DNA of 64,000 bases from Phalacrocorax aristotelis. Taxonomy: Eukaryota; Chordata; Aves; Suliformes; Phalacrocoracidae. The notes under the pieces were generated by a model. The model was not told the DNA's origin, ran no database searches, and saw nothing but the letters and a program-made list of their open reading frames with translations. The position numbers and the translations under genes are program-made. Positions 32,122 through 44,393 of the stretch are shown one piece after another. Where the stretch lies: NCBI RefSeq assembly GCF_949628215.1, contig NC_134277.1, positions 56,430,918 to 56,494,917 of the forward strand. The letters run 5' to 3'. Each line of letters begins with the position of its first letter. The first letter of the stretch is position 1.

Positions 32122-34804
32122 GTAATAACTGGCCTCTTAACACAAAGAATCTCTCCATCAGTTTTTACTTTGTATCTCTTTTCTGTGTGTCATACTATAT
32201 ATGTTCATTATTTTAGCATTTTTTTGTGAAATTTGGATTAAATACTCTTCTCCCTTAACTGGCGGTGAGTGTGTGACTATGTGACTTCATGTAGAACAGC
32301 GAAAATATTAGGCATAACAAGTTTATCCCATCCTAAACTGCAAGGAGACATTATCCAAGACCTGATTTCATCAAAAATTTCTTGAGGCAGCTATTTTGGC
32401 CTAGACTTCTGACTGTGTTTTCCATAACTAGAAGACAATCTGCTTCTGAACAGTGAGGAATGCTGTCTGATCCTTGGCCAGAATCAAACAGCTTACAAAG
32501 TAGGCAAAGGAGGGATTGGAGCACTCTCTGCCCTCATCTAACTAGTTGCCTGCTTGTATGATGCTTTGACGAAGAATGGTTGAACCCTTTTAAACTTAGA
32601 AGTGCCTCATGAGTTTTCAGGGATAAAACCTGGTTCAGAAGGTCATGAGAAAAGAGACAGAGAATCTTTGCCTCCCAGAAGATAGATTATTGATTAGTTC
32701 TAAGTATTTCAGCTATAACTTTAAAAGATGGGGCTTCTTGGAATACAGAATTCAGAATAACTCTCAGCCTTGTAGACTCTAAGAGTAACAGATGCGTGGC
32801 AAAAGAAATAAGTAGTTTAGTTCAGTGTGCCAACCTTTCCTTTCAGAGCTACTGAGAGACTTAATCGCACATTAAAAAATGCTCTAATGTAAATCCTTAC
32901 ATCTGAGCTGTCAGCACGACAGCTGTAATGAGTTCTGTTTTACAATAACTTAAACTTGAATGTTGTCTCCTGTCAGTTGCCTTCCTGAAGAAATAAATTG
33001 GTGTTCAGTACTACAGTAAGAACTTCAAGCTGTTCTGTAGGGAAAATTAAGTCAATTAAATGCAGCAGAACTCAGTCTTATTGTTGAATACAGCTTTGAT
33101 TTTTTTAATTATAAAAACTAGTACATCTCTCAGTTTTTGTGCATGATTGCAGTTAATATCCATGTGTTACAGCAATGTAGGAATTTCCAGCTCTTCAGAA
33201 TCTACTTCCATCCTTTAGCAGCTGGGGAAAAGTGTATGTGGATATATATATATTTTTTAATAGCTCTCTAATCGAGAGCTTTTGCACACATATGGTAAGC
33301 TACTACAGAGCTCCAAATTTCTTTTTGAAGCTGGTGACATTATGGATCCACGTTAGCATGTATCAGATAGAATTAAGGTTTGCTAGTCCGCAAATGAGGC
33401 TTTGCTGGTGCTAGCAAATACCAGGTGTTCTTAGTTACTTAGAGCATCTGAAGTTATGAGGTTTGTTTGTGAAATTAAGTTACTATTCTATTTGTCTGAA
33501 TTCCAGGATAGTGGGCTTGCTCAGTGGGGGGAAACACAGCTGGCTTCTGCTTACTTTCATAACTTCTCAGAAAGTTATGTACCCCAGGCAGCTAAATTCT
33601 GTATTTACAGTATCAGTGCTTAAGCAAGTTGGCAGTTGCATCGTACCATTTGCACAGATTTAAGTACAAGCAAGGAACTTAGTGCACATTTAGAAATTTA
33701 AAGGCAATCTTATTTCTTGACAGAAATGTTTAGTTACATTGATTTTCCTCAAATCCTGTGTAATGAAGGTTGGTGTTTTTGCTGCAGTCAATACGAGACT
33801 AATGTCATTGCAAATAAAAACCTACTGAGCTCTGTGGAGGAGCTTTTCAGGCCCTGTACTGTCCATGTTTCACGGAAATGGATCAAGTCCCCTCACATGG
33901 ATCTAGATAACATGGAATCATACAATTATTAAGGTTGGAAAATATCTCCTGAGAGAGAAAAGTGTTAGAAATGCTCAACTGATTTGCTACAATAAAACTA
34001 TAAAGATTAAATGACTATTTGCTGTAGCCTCCTGCAAATCAAGTCAAGATCGGCTTTTCACATGAATAAAGTACCTTTACATAGTCCAATCATAAAGCCT
34101 TAACTGACAGTAGGGTCTCTCTTAAACAGCCACTGGTGTATCTCCACCTTTGTCATTTTTGTTTCCTGCTAAACCACTTGACAAAAATGAAGTTCATATG
34201 TACTTTGAGATTGCAATATGGCCATTGAGATTACCTGATTTAAAAATTGTTTGTGTAGTTATGATTGATAGCTTTGCTTTAAAGGAAATGCCGATCACAC
34301 AACTCGCCCCCAGGCACTTTGTGTTTAGACTTGCATTGTGGAACATGCTGACCATGAAGTGTTCAGTGTACGCCACTGCTCTGTTAATATGTCTATAGAA
34401 TTGGGTGTTGCAATTTTTCAGTGTTTACAGCTCACCACTGAAAATACTTGAAACATAAACTGATTTCCTTGAGTCTCCTCAGTAAGATGTAGGTAATATG
34501 TTTAAAAAATCTTGGCCGATGATGACTCTTGTTTCAGTCCTTGTGGAAAACTGTCTGACAGGATTCTTAAGTAAATATCAGAGGACAGGGGAACATTACG
34601 GTACCATGAAATATGCAGGATTGCATCATATCAACTTGGCCTTCAAAACCAGTGAAAGATTTGTTGGAGTATTTTTATGTTCACTCAAACTGGTTGCATA
34701 TAATTGACTTTATTCTAACCAACCAAAATGCATTGTCAGTGAAAATTAAATTAACTCATATGTCTGACTGTTTTTGCATTTACATTATTACATCTTTTTT
34801 TTAG
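32122..34804 (+). other. RALA: RALA intron 4
   Basis: This 2.7 kb intron runs from GTAATA to an acceptor ending TTTTTTTTAG. Apart from a short CR1-like fragment near 33.9 kb I see nothing in it. Confidence 0.9.
33913..33949 (-). repeat. CR1-like 3' end fragment
   Basis: The stretch reads GGAATCATACAATTATTAAG followed by GTTGGAAAATATCTCCT. It resembles the reverse complement of the 3' end of bird CR1 LINEs, where an ATTCTATG-type tail adjoins a block whose complement reads GGTTGGAAAAGACC. Only about 37 bp is present, so this is a severely truncated relic and chance similarity cannot be excluded. Confidence 0.45.
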
Positions 34805-34927
<123 letters not shown>

Positions 34928-36755
34928 TCAAAACCCTGAATTCCTTTCCTACCCTGATCATACTAATAAACCCCATAATTTATAAGCATGCCACTGAAGG
35001 CTCAAGTGACTGAAATTACTCTTAACATGTTGGAAATTGTAATGTACCACTAAAAGCATGAATTGGAGCTGCACTGAAAGTCAAATTCACTGAAAAAAAA
35101 ATGATGTGGCTTCAAGAGAAGCAAAGTTCAGTCCATTTCATAATTGCCTACCTTCTCACATTTCTTCTGAATGTAGTGTTTCGTAGGCAGTCTTTTCTTT
35201 AATAGTGAACAGAGCGGGGAAGTATTACTTTGTGGGTTCTTGTAAAGCATACTTTTTTTATCACTGGTAACTGTCAATTCATCTTGTCTTTTGTTGCCTT
35301 GAAAATTACAATTGTGAACGTGATACCTAACGAAGCGGTATGCAGCTGTTTTGCCATGGAGTTATGCAAATTAGAAAAGAATAACGTATATGCGAACAGT
35401 TATGTTGGGGAAAATTATATGTGGTTCTGCATTACCTGATTAACCTAGAAGAGTCATGTGATCTTTTACATTGAAACATTTGAATATGCCTTAATTTTAA
35501 AACCTAAACATAGCAGGTTGCTTAGTCAAGGGTGTATTTTCAACTTTGTTGCATGGAGACTGTTCCTGCGCACCAGTGCGAGGCTGCCCTCTCTGTGGAG
35601 CCAAGTTACGTGGATGATTTTGCTAACTAGCTGTCTGCTAGCAGTGTCTGTTCTTTAAATGTGTGCCATACTCTGATATTGTGAATAATATAGACATATT
35701 CTGTCATCTGTAACTTGGTAAACAATGCGGTAGCTTAAAGGTCAGAATTCATGAGAGACTGAAATCATGAGCCTGTGGCACATCTAAGACGGAAATGGTT
35801 GTTTAAAACTTAATGTGCTGATACCTTGAAACTTCCCTTCTGCAAGTAGATTTTTGTCCAGGTGTCCCTTGGGTTTAAAATCCCTGGAGGTGGGTGGAGT
35901 GGAGCTGAGTAGCGCTAATATATTAAGTTGAGATATATGAGAAATTCTGGTGTCATCAGTTATTTTCTTTTGTGTTCCTAATACTCAGCTACGGGAACAT
36001 GGTGTGTTATGCTGAAGCTTTTTGCAGGTTTTATACTGTTTAGTCTAGTTTATGTTGATTTTCAAACAGGGAACATTGTAGCTACTTTTTCTAGTTAATG
36101 TTGATATTAAACAATCAATCATGCTTTACAATACAGAAACATTTACCATGTGCATCCAAAATCCCCAGACAAAACATACTGCCTCGGTTGCTTCAGAACA
36201 GCAAGAGTACTAGCGCACAGTTAGTATGCTGCATCTTAACTAAAAATATACCAGAGTAGTTGAGGGTTTTTGACTCCTCTGGGGTAAGACAGGCTTGGTC
36301 AATTCCACAAACTGGTAGACTTTTTATACATGCATAAGCCTATAACTGACAGTTTAAAATGTGCTCAAGCAAACTAGGTAACAAATATTTAACTTCCATG
36401 TTAACAGACATTTTAGGGACTCAAGTCTTAGAAGTTATATTTGTCATGTTAAATATTTATCAATAGGAATTTTGTATGTGCATTTAGTAGACTGCCAAGT
36501 GCAGAATTAAAGTTACTCATGTAACTCTGGCAAATAAGCCAGTCTTCATCTTACCGTGTACTTATTTGGGTCTATTTAGCCAGGGAGTCTAACCACTAAC
36601 ATCGTGACTTTGCATTGGAACCTGTATACTGGGAATTGAGGTGTTATGAAGCCACTGGACACATGAAACTTGTCTTGGCTGATGCCTTATCCTGTCCTTT
36701 TATTTGCTATTTGAGCCATTGAAAGATGAATAAACTTCCATTTTTTTAAATACTT
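34928..36755 (+). other. RALA: RALA 3' UTR (probable extent)
   Basis: The UTR follows the stop codon. AATAAA at 36729-36734 followed by a TG-rich stretch (TTGTGCAGTGTTAATTG) is the best candidate for the main polyadenylation site. That would give a UTR of about 1.8 kb. A second AATAAA occurs at 34965-34970, only 38 bases after the stop. An ATTAAA lies at 36106-36111 and another AATAAA at 37092-37097. The choice is made by sequence context only. Confidence 0.6.
36729..36734 (+). terminator. RALA: Candidate main polyadenylation signal of RALA
   Basis: A canonical AATAAA is followed within about 25 bases by a GT-rich element, the arrangement expected for cleavage near 36750. It is chosen over the signal at 34965 because it gives the longer UTR usual for RALA and has the better downstream element. 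Confidence 0.55.
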
Positions 36756-39700
36756 GTGCAGTGTTAATTGATAACTGTTACTGATGAACTTTGCCGTAGC
36801 TGATGCCAGTTGTCAAGCAGTTAAACCTAAAGAATCCAGTAGCCTTTCTCGTGTGCGTGCATGAACAAAATTGTAGATTAAACCCAATTAGTCTGATTGA
36901 TAGAAAGCCACTTTGTAAAAGCTGAGACTATGCATGGGCTACCTTTTATCCAGAGCTAATTTATCCCTGCTTTCTGTAACAAAGGACATCAGAAAACAGG
37001 CAAACTGAGGTAAGCTTGTTCCGGAAATATTTTTCCATAAGAATGGAAAGTGAGATTTAAAAAAACAAATGACCTACCTATGTAAGGTTGAAATAAAAGT
37101 GCATTCTAAGTCGTTATCTTTTAGCTCACTTAGGGAGGATGTAAGTGTGCTTCCACAACCTGCGGGGAATATAGCTCGAATTGTGCATATAGGATTTGGG
37201 TACATCTTGAGAGAGCCATCCAAACTGAGGGATACATTCACATCATAGAGGAGTGTTTGGTTCAGCCTGCGTCCGTGTCTGAAATTCCTACATATATTTG
37301 CTCAGTGTGCTTCTGTGCCCGAGAGCAGTTTTCCTCCTCTGTTCTCCTCCAAGGAGTTGAAGATAACTTCTTGCATTGGCAGGATCAAATCCTTCCATGG
37401 TGTTTCTCTCCATGTGAGCCTAATATGTTGGCAGTACTGGTGTTACCTTTGTGAAATGCATTGCCTTGTCAAACTGCAGACCAGAGAGAGACACCTTGAT
37501 CTGTATCAAGCTATAAAGTTCTGTCTTCCATTATGTATGAAACTAATATTGAATTCCTATGCTAACTCCGTTTTCTTTTTTTTTTTCTGTAGGTCTTTGT
37601 AGCTTCAAAAACTCAGTTGGCTTTCCAAAATGTTGGCTAAGAAATCTGTGGCCTGTTTGGTAGTTTCTGTAGCATGCAACAGCTTAACAATGCTAGGGTC
37701 CAGCAGCTTGCTTTGACTGTTCTGAAGCAGCGTCAAGGTGTGCAGGAAGTGCTTTCTTATTCACAGAGAGCTTATTAACATCAGAGTAGCAAGCAGAATG
37801 ACCCCTCTGGGAATTCCAGTGGCAACTGTAATGCAGTGAAATACAGTCCATATCTGCACCTTATGCTCACTATATTAATCTGCAGAAGTCAAGTATTTTA
37901 TTTATTAATATGTGAAATGGGCTTACTGACAATCTTGTATTCCTTTTTGGGACACCAAGCTTTGCAACAATTCTCCGGTTCTGGAGTCTGAGAGGGTAAG
38001 TGGCATCTGCGTGATTATAGTCTGGTGCAAAATGCAGAGAAGCAGAGGCACAGCTGGTACTACATGAACGTGTGTAATACATTTAGCTGTACCAGAGCTG
38101 GATCAGAAGGTAGGACTTGAGCCTACGACAACTGATAACTGAATAGGGAAAGCTAATAGCGCACCTTAATTCCTAAACTCTCTCCCATTACTGTCAGACG
38201 TGCTGGCTCTTCTAGCCACGTGGATGTATAGGAAGTCATATGTGTAAACTATATTTCTTTCAGCTTTGCTCTTGCCAGTATTTGGCTGTGATTTCAACTT
38301 AAATAAATGACTGGGTATGTGTTTAAGAGCGACTCAGGAAAGAAACCTCTCCTTGCATATTTTTTTCTGAGAGCTTCAGCTTGTAACTAAAATTGAATGG
38401 TGGGAAAGGTGCCAATGTTGCTAATACTGGAGCATAAGCTAATCTTTGATCTAAATAGGTTGACCAGACTGGAACATTTTTGGTTGAAGCTTCATTGTCA
38501 AAGGAATGCTGAAATGCATACCACTTGAGATCTGCCCAGGACCAGACAGATGCCAAGACTCTCCTCATTTTCAAAGAGATCCTGGCTGGATCCAACCAGC
38601 CATCTAACTGGTACGATCCATTTTGGGAAAATATTTAGAAGATAGCATTTGATTTGTGTGTGCTGGGGTCTTCTATTTTTTAACTCTAGCTTGTGTTCTT
38701 CCATGCAGAATAGAAAAATAGCAAAGCTTAACTAGCTGGGGAAATGTATTTGCCTCCACCATCCACTTGATTGATATTTTACTCAGTAATATCTAACACT
38801 CCCAGAACTACATGTGATACCCATTGCCTGTGGACTTCAGTGGGGCAGTTCCAGTTTTGCCAAAGCCTGTTCTGTCTTACGGACGCACACAACAGCGGCA
38901 GAATTTAGCCAGCTGACTCATGGGGCCAGTAACCCTGTTAGCAGGCTTAGGGCTCCTGGTTTATTCTCATGCCTCATTCTTCCTCAACACAAGGCAACTG
39001 CCAACTTTCTTTACTGATCTGCTAAGACTGCATATGAATCTGTACGTGTAACATAAAGCAGTCAAGATGGGAGTATCTGAAAACCTGAGTGATTAGGCTC
39101 CAAACCATGGCACCCAACTGTGCTTTTCAACTTTCATGAGGACATCCCCCACCAATGGATTCTATGTTGAAGTGTTAAAAACTGAGGTCCTGTCTGCACC
39201 GCAATAGCATGGAAACACATGACTCTTTGAAAGGGGGTAACCATGTTATGCTGTTCTTTACAGGCTTTTTTGTTCTCCTGCTTTCCACAGTTGTTCTTGG
39301 CTGTTAGTTACCACTCCTATTCAAAGTGAGGTTGGATGTTTTACTGTGATCCTGGGTTTTCCTACTTGATGGAAGTTGCTGGTTTTGTTGTTGCCATCAA
39401 GCAGCTGGGTACCTTACCTGCGCTTGGCTGTGGGCTCCTGTATATGCAGCGTAATTTCTGCATGTAAAACAAAGATAATTCTGGAACCATTTACACTTGT
39501 GAGGGATTGTGAAAGCCCCTGGGAGCTGAATAATGTAATACAAACCTAGAATGCAAGGAGTGGTGTTGGTGGCATCTCAGACCCATAGCGGTGAACTGTA
39601 GTTCTGCAGCAACAGCGCTTGTCTGAGTCTGTCCAGTTCATGTAACACTGTCCTACAATATTCAGGAGAATATTCTGGGGTTTGTCCATTTTATGCTTTA

Positions 39701-42700
39701 TTAATATGATATGGTGTTGCAAAATAAAGAATGGGGGGAAGGATAGTTTCCAACCTAAAACTATGTGCTAAAAGTAAGCAGACTCCAGAATGCTCTTAAA
39801 AGTGTCAAAATATTGGGAAATATTTAATCACTCCATTGTTTCCTTTGCACTTTGCTAAACAGAGGCAAGGAGGATACATGTTTAATAATATTCCACTAAT
39901 GTTTTTTTCTATGGGAACCGCTTTGGAAATTTTTGTGGAAAAAACAAGCCTGTAGCAGATAGTCTATTAGGATTATAGCTTCAGTCATTTTTATGTGCCT
40001 CATGCTGGAAATTGTAGTTTCAGAAAACTCAGTTCATAAGTGGTTCAGTGTTAATTGCAGGCTTAATTTTCCTTAATCCCTGACATTTTAAGAAAACTTT
40101 GGTCATTTCTCCTAATAACCTGACAATACAGTGCTCGTTTCAAAGCACATTCAGAGGATAGCCGCCCATGTCAACTGGAGGTAGGTGAGCTGGGGGAATG
40201 GCAAGGGGCTTGCCAGGTCTGGGTACCAAACCTGCCATTTGCTAATAAAGCAAGGTGGTGAGGCTGCCTCTCCTGTGTCAGGTCTGTTAGGAAGTGGCTG
40301 CAGCTGCACGGGAGTAGGCAGAACTATATCCACCTATTCAGGTAATCATGGATGGCATGCCTAGGTGCCTCTGGATACATGCCTTCAAGCAGTGTTTGGA
40401 GGTTAATTACAGATTCTTTAGGAACCCCTTTATGTTGGAAATGGGGGCTGAGGGGAGACATACTAGGATATTGACTTAGAAATACTGATCTGCTCACTTA
40501 TTGAGCTGGGTAGAAATCACATTTTTTCTTCTTGCCCATTTCTATTTGGATTTGATCATAGTTATGGCAAGAGAGCAATGAGAGGATGGGGCAAACTGAT
40601 GTCTGCACCACCTGATGAGAAGCAGCCATCCATGGGCAGCTGCTGAAGAACATGGTGGGCAAAGGGAGAAATCAGGAAGTGGCCAGAACCCAGGTGAAAG
40701 CTCAGGGGGTCTTTACAATTCTTTGGAAGATAAGATGAGGAGTCGGAACCAAAACTGTGCACACCAGGGATGGGAACAAAACACTGGCATGCTCTTGCTA
40801 CCAAAAGCAAGGTGGGACAAACAGCCAGCGAGGCCCCCAGGGCTGACAGTGCTGAGCTGCAAACCGGGTACACACCATCTTCTTGTTTCCTCCTGGCAAC
40901 ATCAGTATTGATTTTCAGGTATTTCCTCACTGTCTAAGTTAACAGGTGAGGTAGCACCTGCAGTAGTGTTGGATCTATGTTCTTCTCCACTCCTCTGCCT
41001 TGCTCTTCACAGAGCTTGCTTTCATTCTTCCCTGAAAGGGGATGGGCAATAAATTATCACAGCCTGTGAGCCATCAATGTTGTTAATGCTGCCTCCTGTG
41101 CTTGTTCTGTGAGCATAGAATTTAAAAAGTTGGAAGCAGGTTGGGAGAAGCCTCATCCACAGGCCACAGCAGCTGTGGGAGCAGTCATGCACTCTTTTTC
41201 TGCTGGAGCTCTGGAGGAGGATCTGGGGTCCCAAGGTGGTGCAGAGTTATTCTTTTGCCCATCCTTCTTATGACTGGAGAAGGCTGGCAGTTGTCCATTT
41301 TCCACTTTCTTCTTGTTCGTGATTGATGCTGTGATGGCTGTTGGTTGTCAGTATCCCAGGGACAAAGGAGGGGATCCCCGAGTAAGATGGAGTTTGTGCC
41401 TCGTGTATGTCCTGGCTAAGAGCGGAGGCGTGATGATAACCAGTAGTTTAAGTGTTATATTTTAGACACTGACTGCTGTTCTGAAAGTAATTGGTGTTTG
41501 CCTTCAACAGAGCTCATCACACCTGGTATGCTTCTGTTATAGTTATTCTTGCTTTTTGCTTGTTTTGTGAAAAAAAACTTGTGAGATAGGGTGGTGGGGT
41601 TTTTTTTTTCAGTGCAACAAAACAAGAGACCTGTTGGCTGAAATTCTGCCAGACTACTGTGTTAAATATTAGTCATCTCTAAAGAATGAGCGTGAAACAG
41701 TAATCCTTCTGTTTTATCTGATAACTGTCAAAATACCTACTGAAATAGCCTGAGGAAGTGACAAAAGAGCAGTTAAAAATAATGTGCCATGTCTATGGAT
41801 AGCAGTTTGCTGTGGGCGGTTGTAACTCCTGTGAGTGTCAGAACCTACTTGAGGAGGTAGGTGCCAGATGCCCTTAGCTGCTTGTGACAGACTTATGCTG
41901 CATCTAACATGAAGGAAGCCTGGAGAATTTGGACACCCCTGTGCTGTTAGATGAGGAATAGTTGTGGTTTTTTTCATTCACGAGACAAAGTAGATAATAG
42001 GAATGTGCCACTGCTTCTGGTTTTGCAGCATTATTTAAATCTGCAATGCGACATGGACATTTTTTCATCGACTTCACAAAAAATTTGTAAGTTATAAGTA
42101 TCTGTATCCATAGATAAGGGGCCTAGAGTGTGGGTGTTTAATGAGCAAGCCCACACAGGCCTACACGGAGGCCAGCGGTCCATAGAGACAATTGCAGAGC
42201 TGCTCTTCTGATACTGGTTCCCTTCGTTGCATCAGAGAGATCCAGGTGTATTGCATCCTACTTCAAGAACGGCTGTGGTTGCCACTAAGGCAATACATAA
42301 GCCTAAATGGCATAATGCAATTGGTCCATAAAATGATTCTGCTTGCTACAGTATCAACAAGAAGAAACAACCTAGAGCAAACGACTTGCTATAAGATTTG
42401 GTTTATAATTCATGATCCTCTAGTCACATGAGTAACCTTATGACTATGGAGTGTAGAAAATACTGGAATAGTTTCTTTGGTTACCTTATATTTCATTTTG
42501 ATGTTAAGATCTTGATCCTTTTGTGTGGAAAGGGAGATCAAAAAAACCAAGTATTTAAACCTTTTGTAATAGAGCCAGATTATCCATGCTGCACTCAGAA
42601 ATGCTTATCACAGTTGGTCATTATTATTTTTTAAGCAAAATCATGAAAGAAGCAGCAGTAAGAAATCACAAGGATAGTTATTTCTACCACTTGCATTTGT

Positions 42701-42714
42701 TGTTCATTTCTTCG
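36756..42714. other. Intergenic DNA between RALA and the inverted repeat
   Basis: This is AT-rich to moderate sequence with no recognisable gene, RNA gene or transposon. The open frames are short and resemble no protein I know. Confidence 0.55.
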
Positions 42715-43767
42715 ACCATCTGAACACATTTGCAAAAAGCAGGTGTGAAGTGTGGTTTTTGAAAGACTTCTGTGTCCATCCAGTTTAGCTGGGTTTCCAC
42801 AGGATGGCAAAACCCCATCCCTCTGAGCCTAGCGAGGTCACAGATCAAGCCTACAGTTTGAAGCAGGACGTGCTCCTCACTAAAGGGTTCCAAATCCTTT
42901 TGAGGAGAGCAATACCTGTTCATTTCCCTATGGATATTTTCTTTTTCTTCTCCTTGTAGACATTTTTAGAAATTCCTGAGTGAGGTGTTTTCCCTTGGGA
43001 GAACAAACAAAAACACAAGAGCCTGAGAGCAACTGAGTACTCCCTCAGAGCAAAGGTCCCTCTGGCCCTGCACACTTGTCTCCAAAGGGGCCAAGCATAA
43101 ACATCTAAAGGAGAGCATATGAGCAGTGCAAGTGTCCCTGTGCCAGGGCCCTGGGGGTGCTCATAGGCCTCAGTGGCTGGGACCGGCCTCCCCTGGGACC
43201 CCCAGCCCCAGCGTCTCCTGTCAAGGGCCGAGGGGACGTGTCTCAGCTCAGCCTGGGGCCTCCAGTCCCTGCCTGAGCCATGCTGTAGGTGTGCCTGTCT
43301 CTGCCCCTGCCTCCTGGAAGGGGGTGGCCCCTGCACTGCCCTCCCGGCTGCAGCCCTCTGCAAGTAGCAGCACAGGAACACAGGCCAAGCAGTCCCTGTT
43401 TCCTGAAGAGTGAGAACGTGAAGGGTGGGGATCAGGACCAACAACACACAAAAGAAGGAGAAAAAGACGAAGATGAGGTGTGTGGCACCGTGGGAGATTT
43501 TCCAAAATATGGCATGTAGCAATGACAAGCACACTTTTTGCCGTCCAGAACTTGCTTTGCTGCTGTCCTTCTCGGCCAGTGATGCAAGAAAAGCGCTCTC
43601 GTGCCTGCCCTGCGCTCGTATTGCACGAAGGGAGAGCTGGAAAGTGGCAGCTCCTGATGGTGCAGCAAGCCTGGAGCCCTTCCAAGCACAGGCTGTTTTG
43701 CACAAGCAAGAATCCCCAGGGAAATGGAGCCAAGGGAAGAGCAGAGCTCGCTTCTGCTCCAAACTTG
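42715..43767 (+). repeat. Left arm of large inverted repeat (1053 bp)
   Basis: This arm is the reverse complement of 44394-45446. Both arms are exactly 1053 bp. Comparing the text and the translations of several overlapping frames on both arms, I find three differences, at 43138, 43446 and 43533, and no indels. The outer edge is clear: similarity stops after ACCATCTG, apart from a few bases that can be re-aligned across a 4-bp gap. The inner edge is at CCAAACTTG. The arm is more GC-rich than its flanks and is open for 294 codons on the - strand (42920-43804). The predicted protein is not recognisable. No target-site duplication was found at the outer ends. Confidence 0.93.
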
Positions 43768-44393
43768 GGCATCTCCTGGGAGGCATGACCAGCTTGTGGG
43801 ACAAGGAGACAGGTCTTGCTCACATGCTCAGGGAGTAGCCGATCGCCAGTGCTGGGGTCAGGAAGGAATTTTCCCCCAGGGCAGATTGGCACTGGTCCCT
43901 GGGGGTTTTTCGCCTTCCTCTGCAGCATGGAGCATGACCGCTTGTCAGGGCTCCCCTGGTCCCTTTTAGCTGGGTCACTGCCTGCTGCTCATGCACCACG
44001 AAGATGGCCTCTCGTGCCCTGCAGCTGGGGGGAGGAAGGCTTTTTTTTCCCCCATGGTGGGCTAGCGAGCATCCCTGGGGGTTTTTGCCTTCCTCTGCAG
44101 CAATGAGCACGGTCCCTTGCCAGGGCTCCTTTGGGCCGTTTTGGCGAGGTGCCTGCTGCTCGTGCTCCACGAAGGTGGCCCTCGTGCCCCGCATCCGGGG
44201 GGAGGAAGCTTTCTCAGCTCCCAGGGTGGGCCCCCACGGCGGCCCCCTGGGGCTGCTTCTTGTCCTCTGTAGCACTGAGCACAGCCCCTTGTCAGGGCTC
44301 CTCTGGGCCCTTTTCGCCCGGTTCTCGCCTGCTGCTCTTGCACCTCCAAGGTGCCCCTTGTGGCCTGGCTCTCTCTGGCTCTCTCGCCCATTG
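43768..44393. repeat. Spacer of the inverted repeat with about 3 tandem 170-bp units
   Basis: The 626 bp spacer holds three diverged direct repeats starting at 43861 (GGAAGGAATTTTCCCCC), 44034 (GGAAGGCTTTTTTTTCCCCC) and 44204 (GGAAGCTTTCTCAGCTCCC). The spacings are 173 and 170 bp. Each unit then has CCCTGGGG, a block like TTTTTCGCCTTCCTCTGCAG, GAGCA, CAGGGCTCC, CCTGCTGCT and a GGTGGCC-like end. The third ends near 44378. The first unit resembles a block I have seen repeatedly in bird and reptile genomes, but I cannot name the family. The - strand open frame at 43820-44437 crosses all three units and probably has no coding meaning. Confidence 0.85.
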
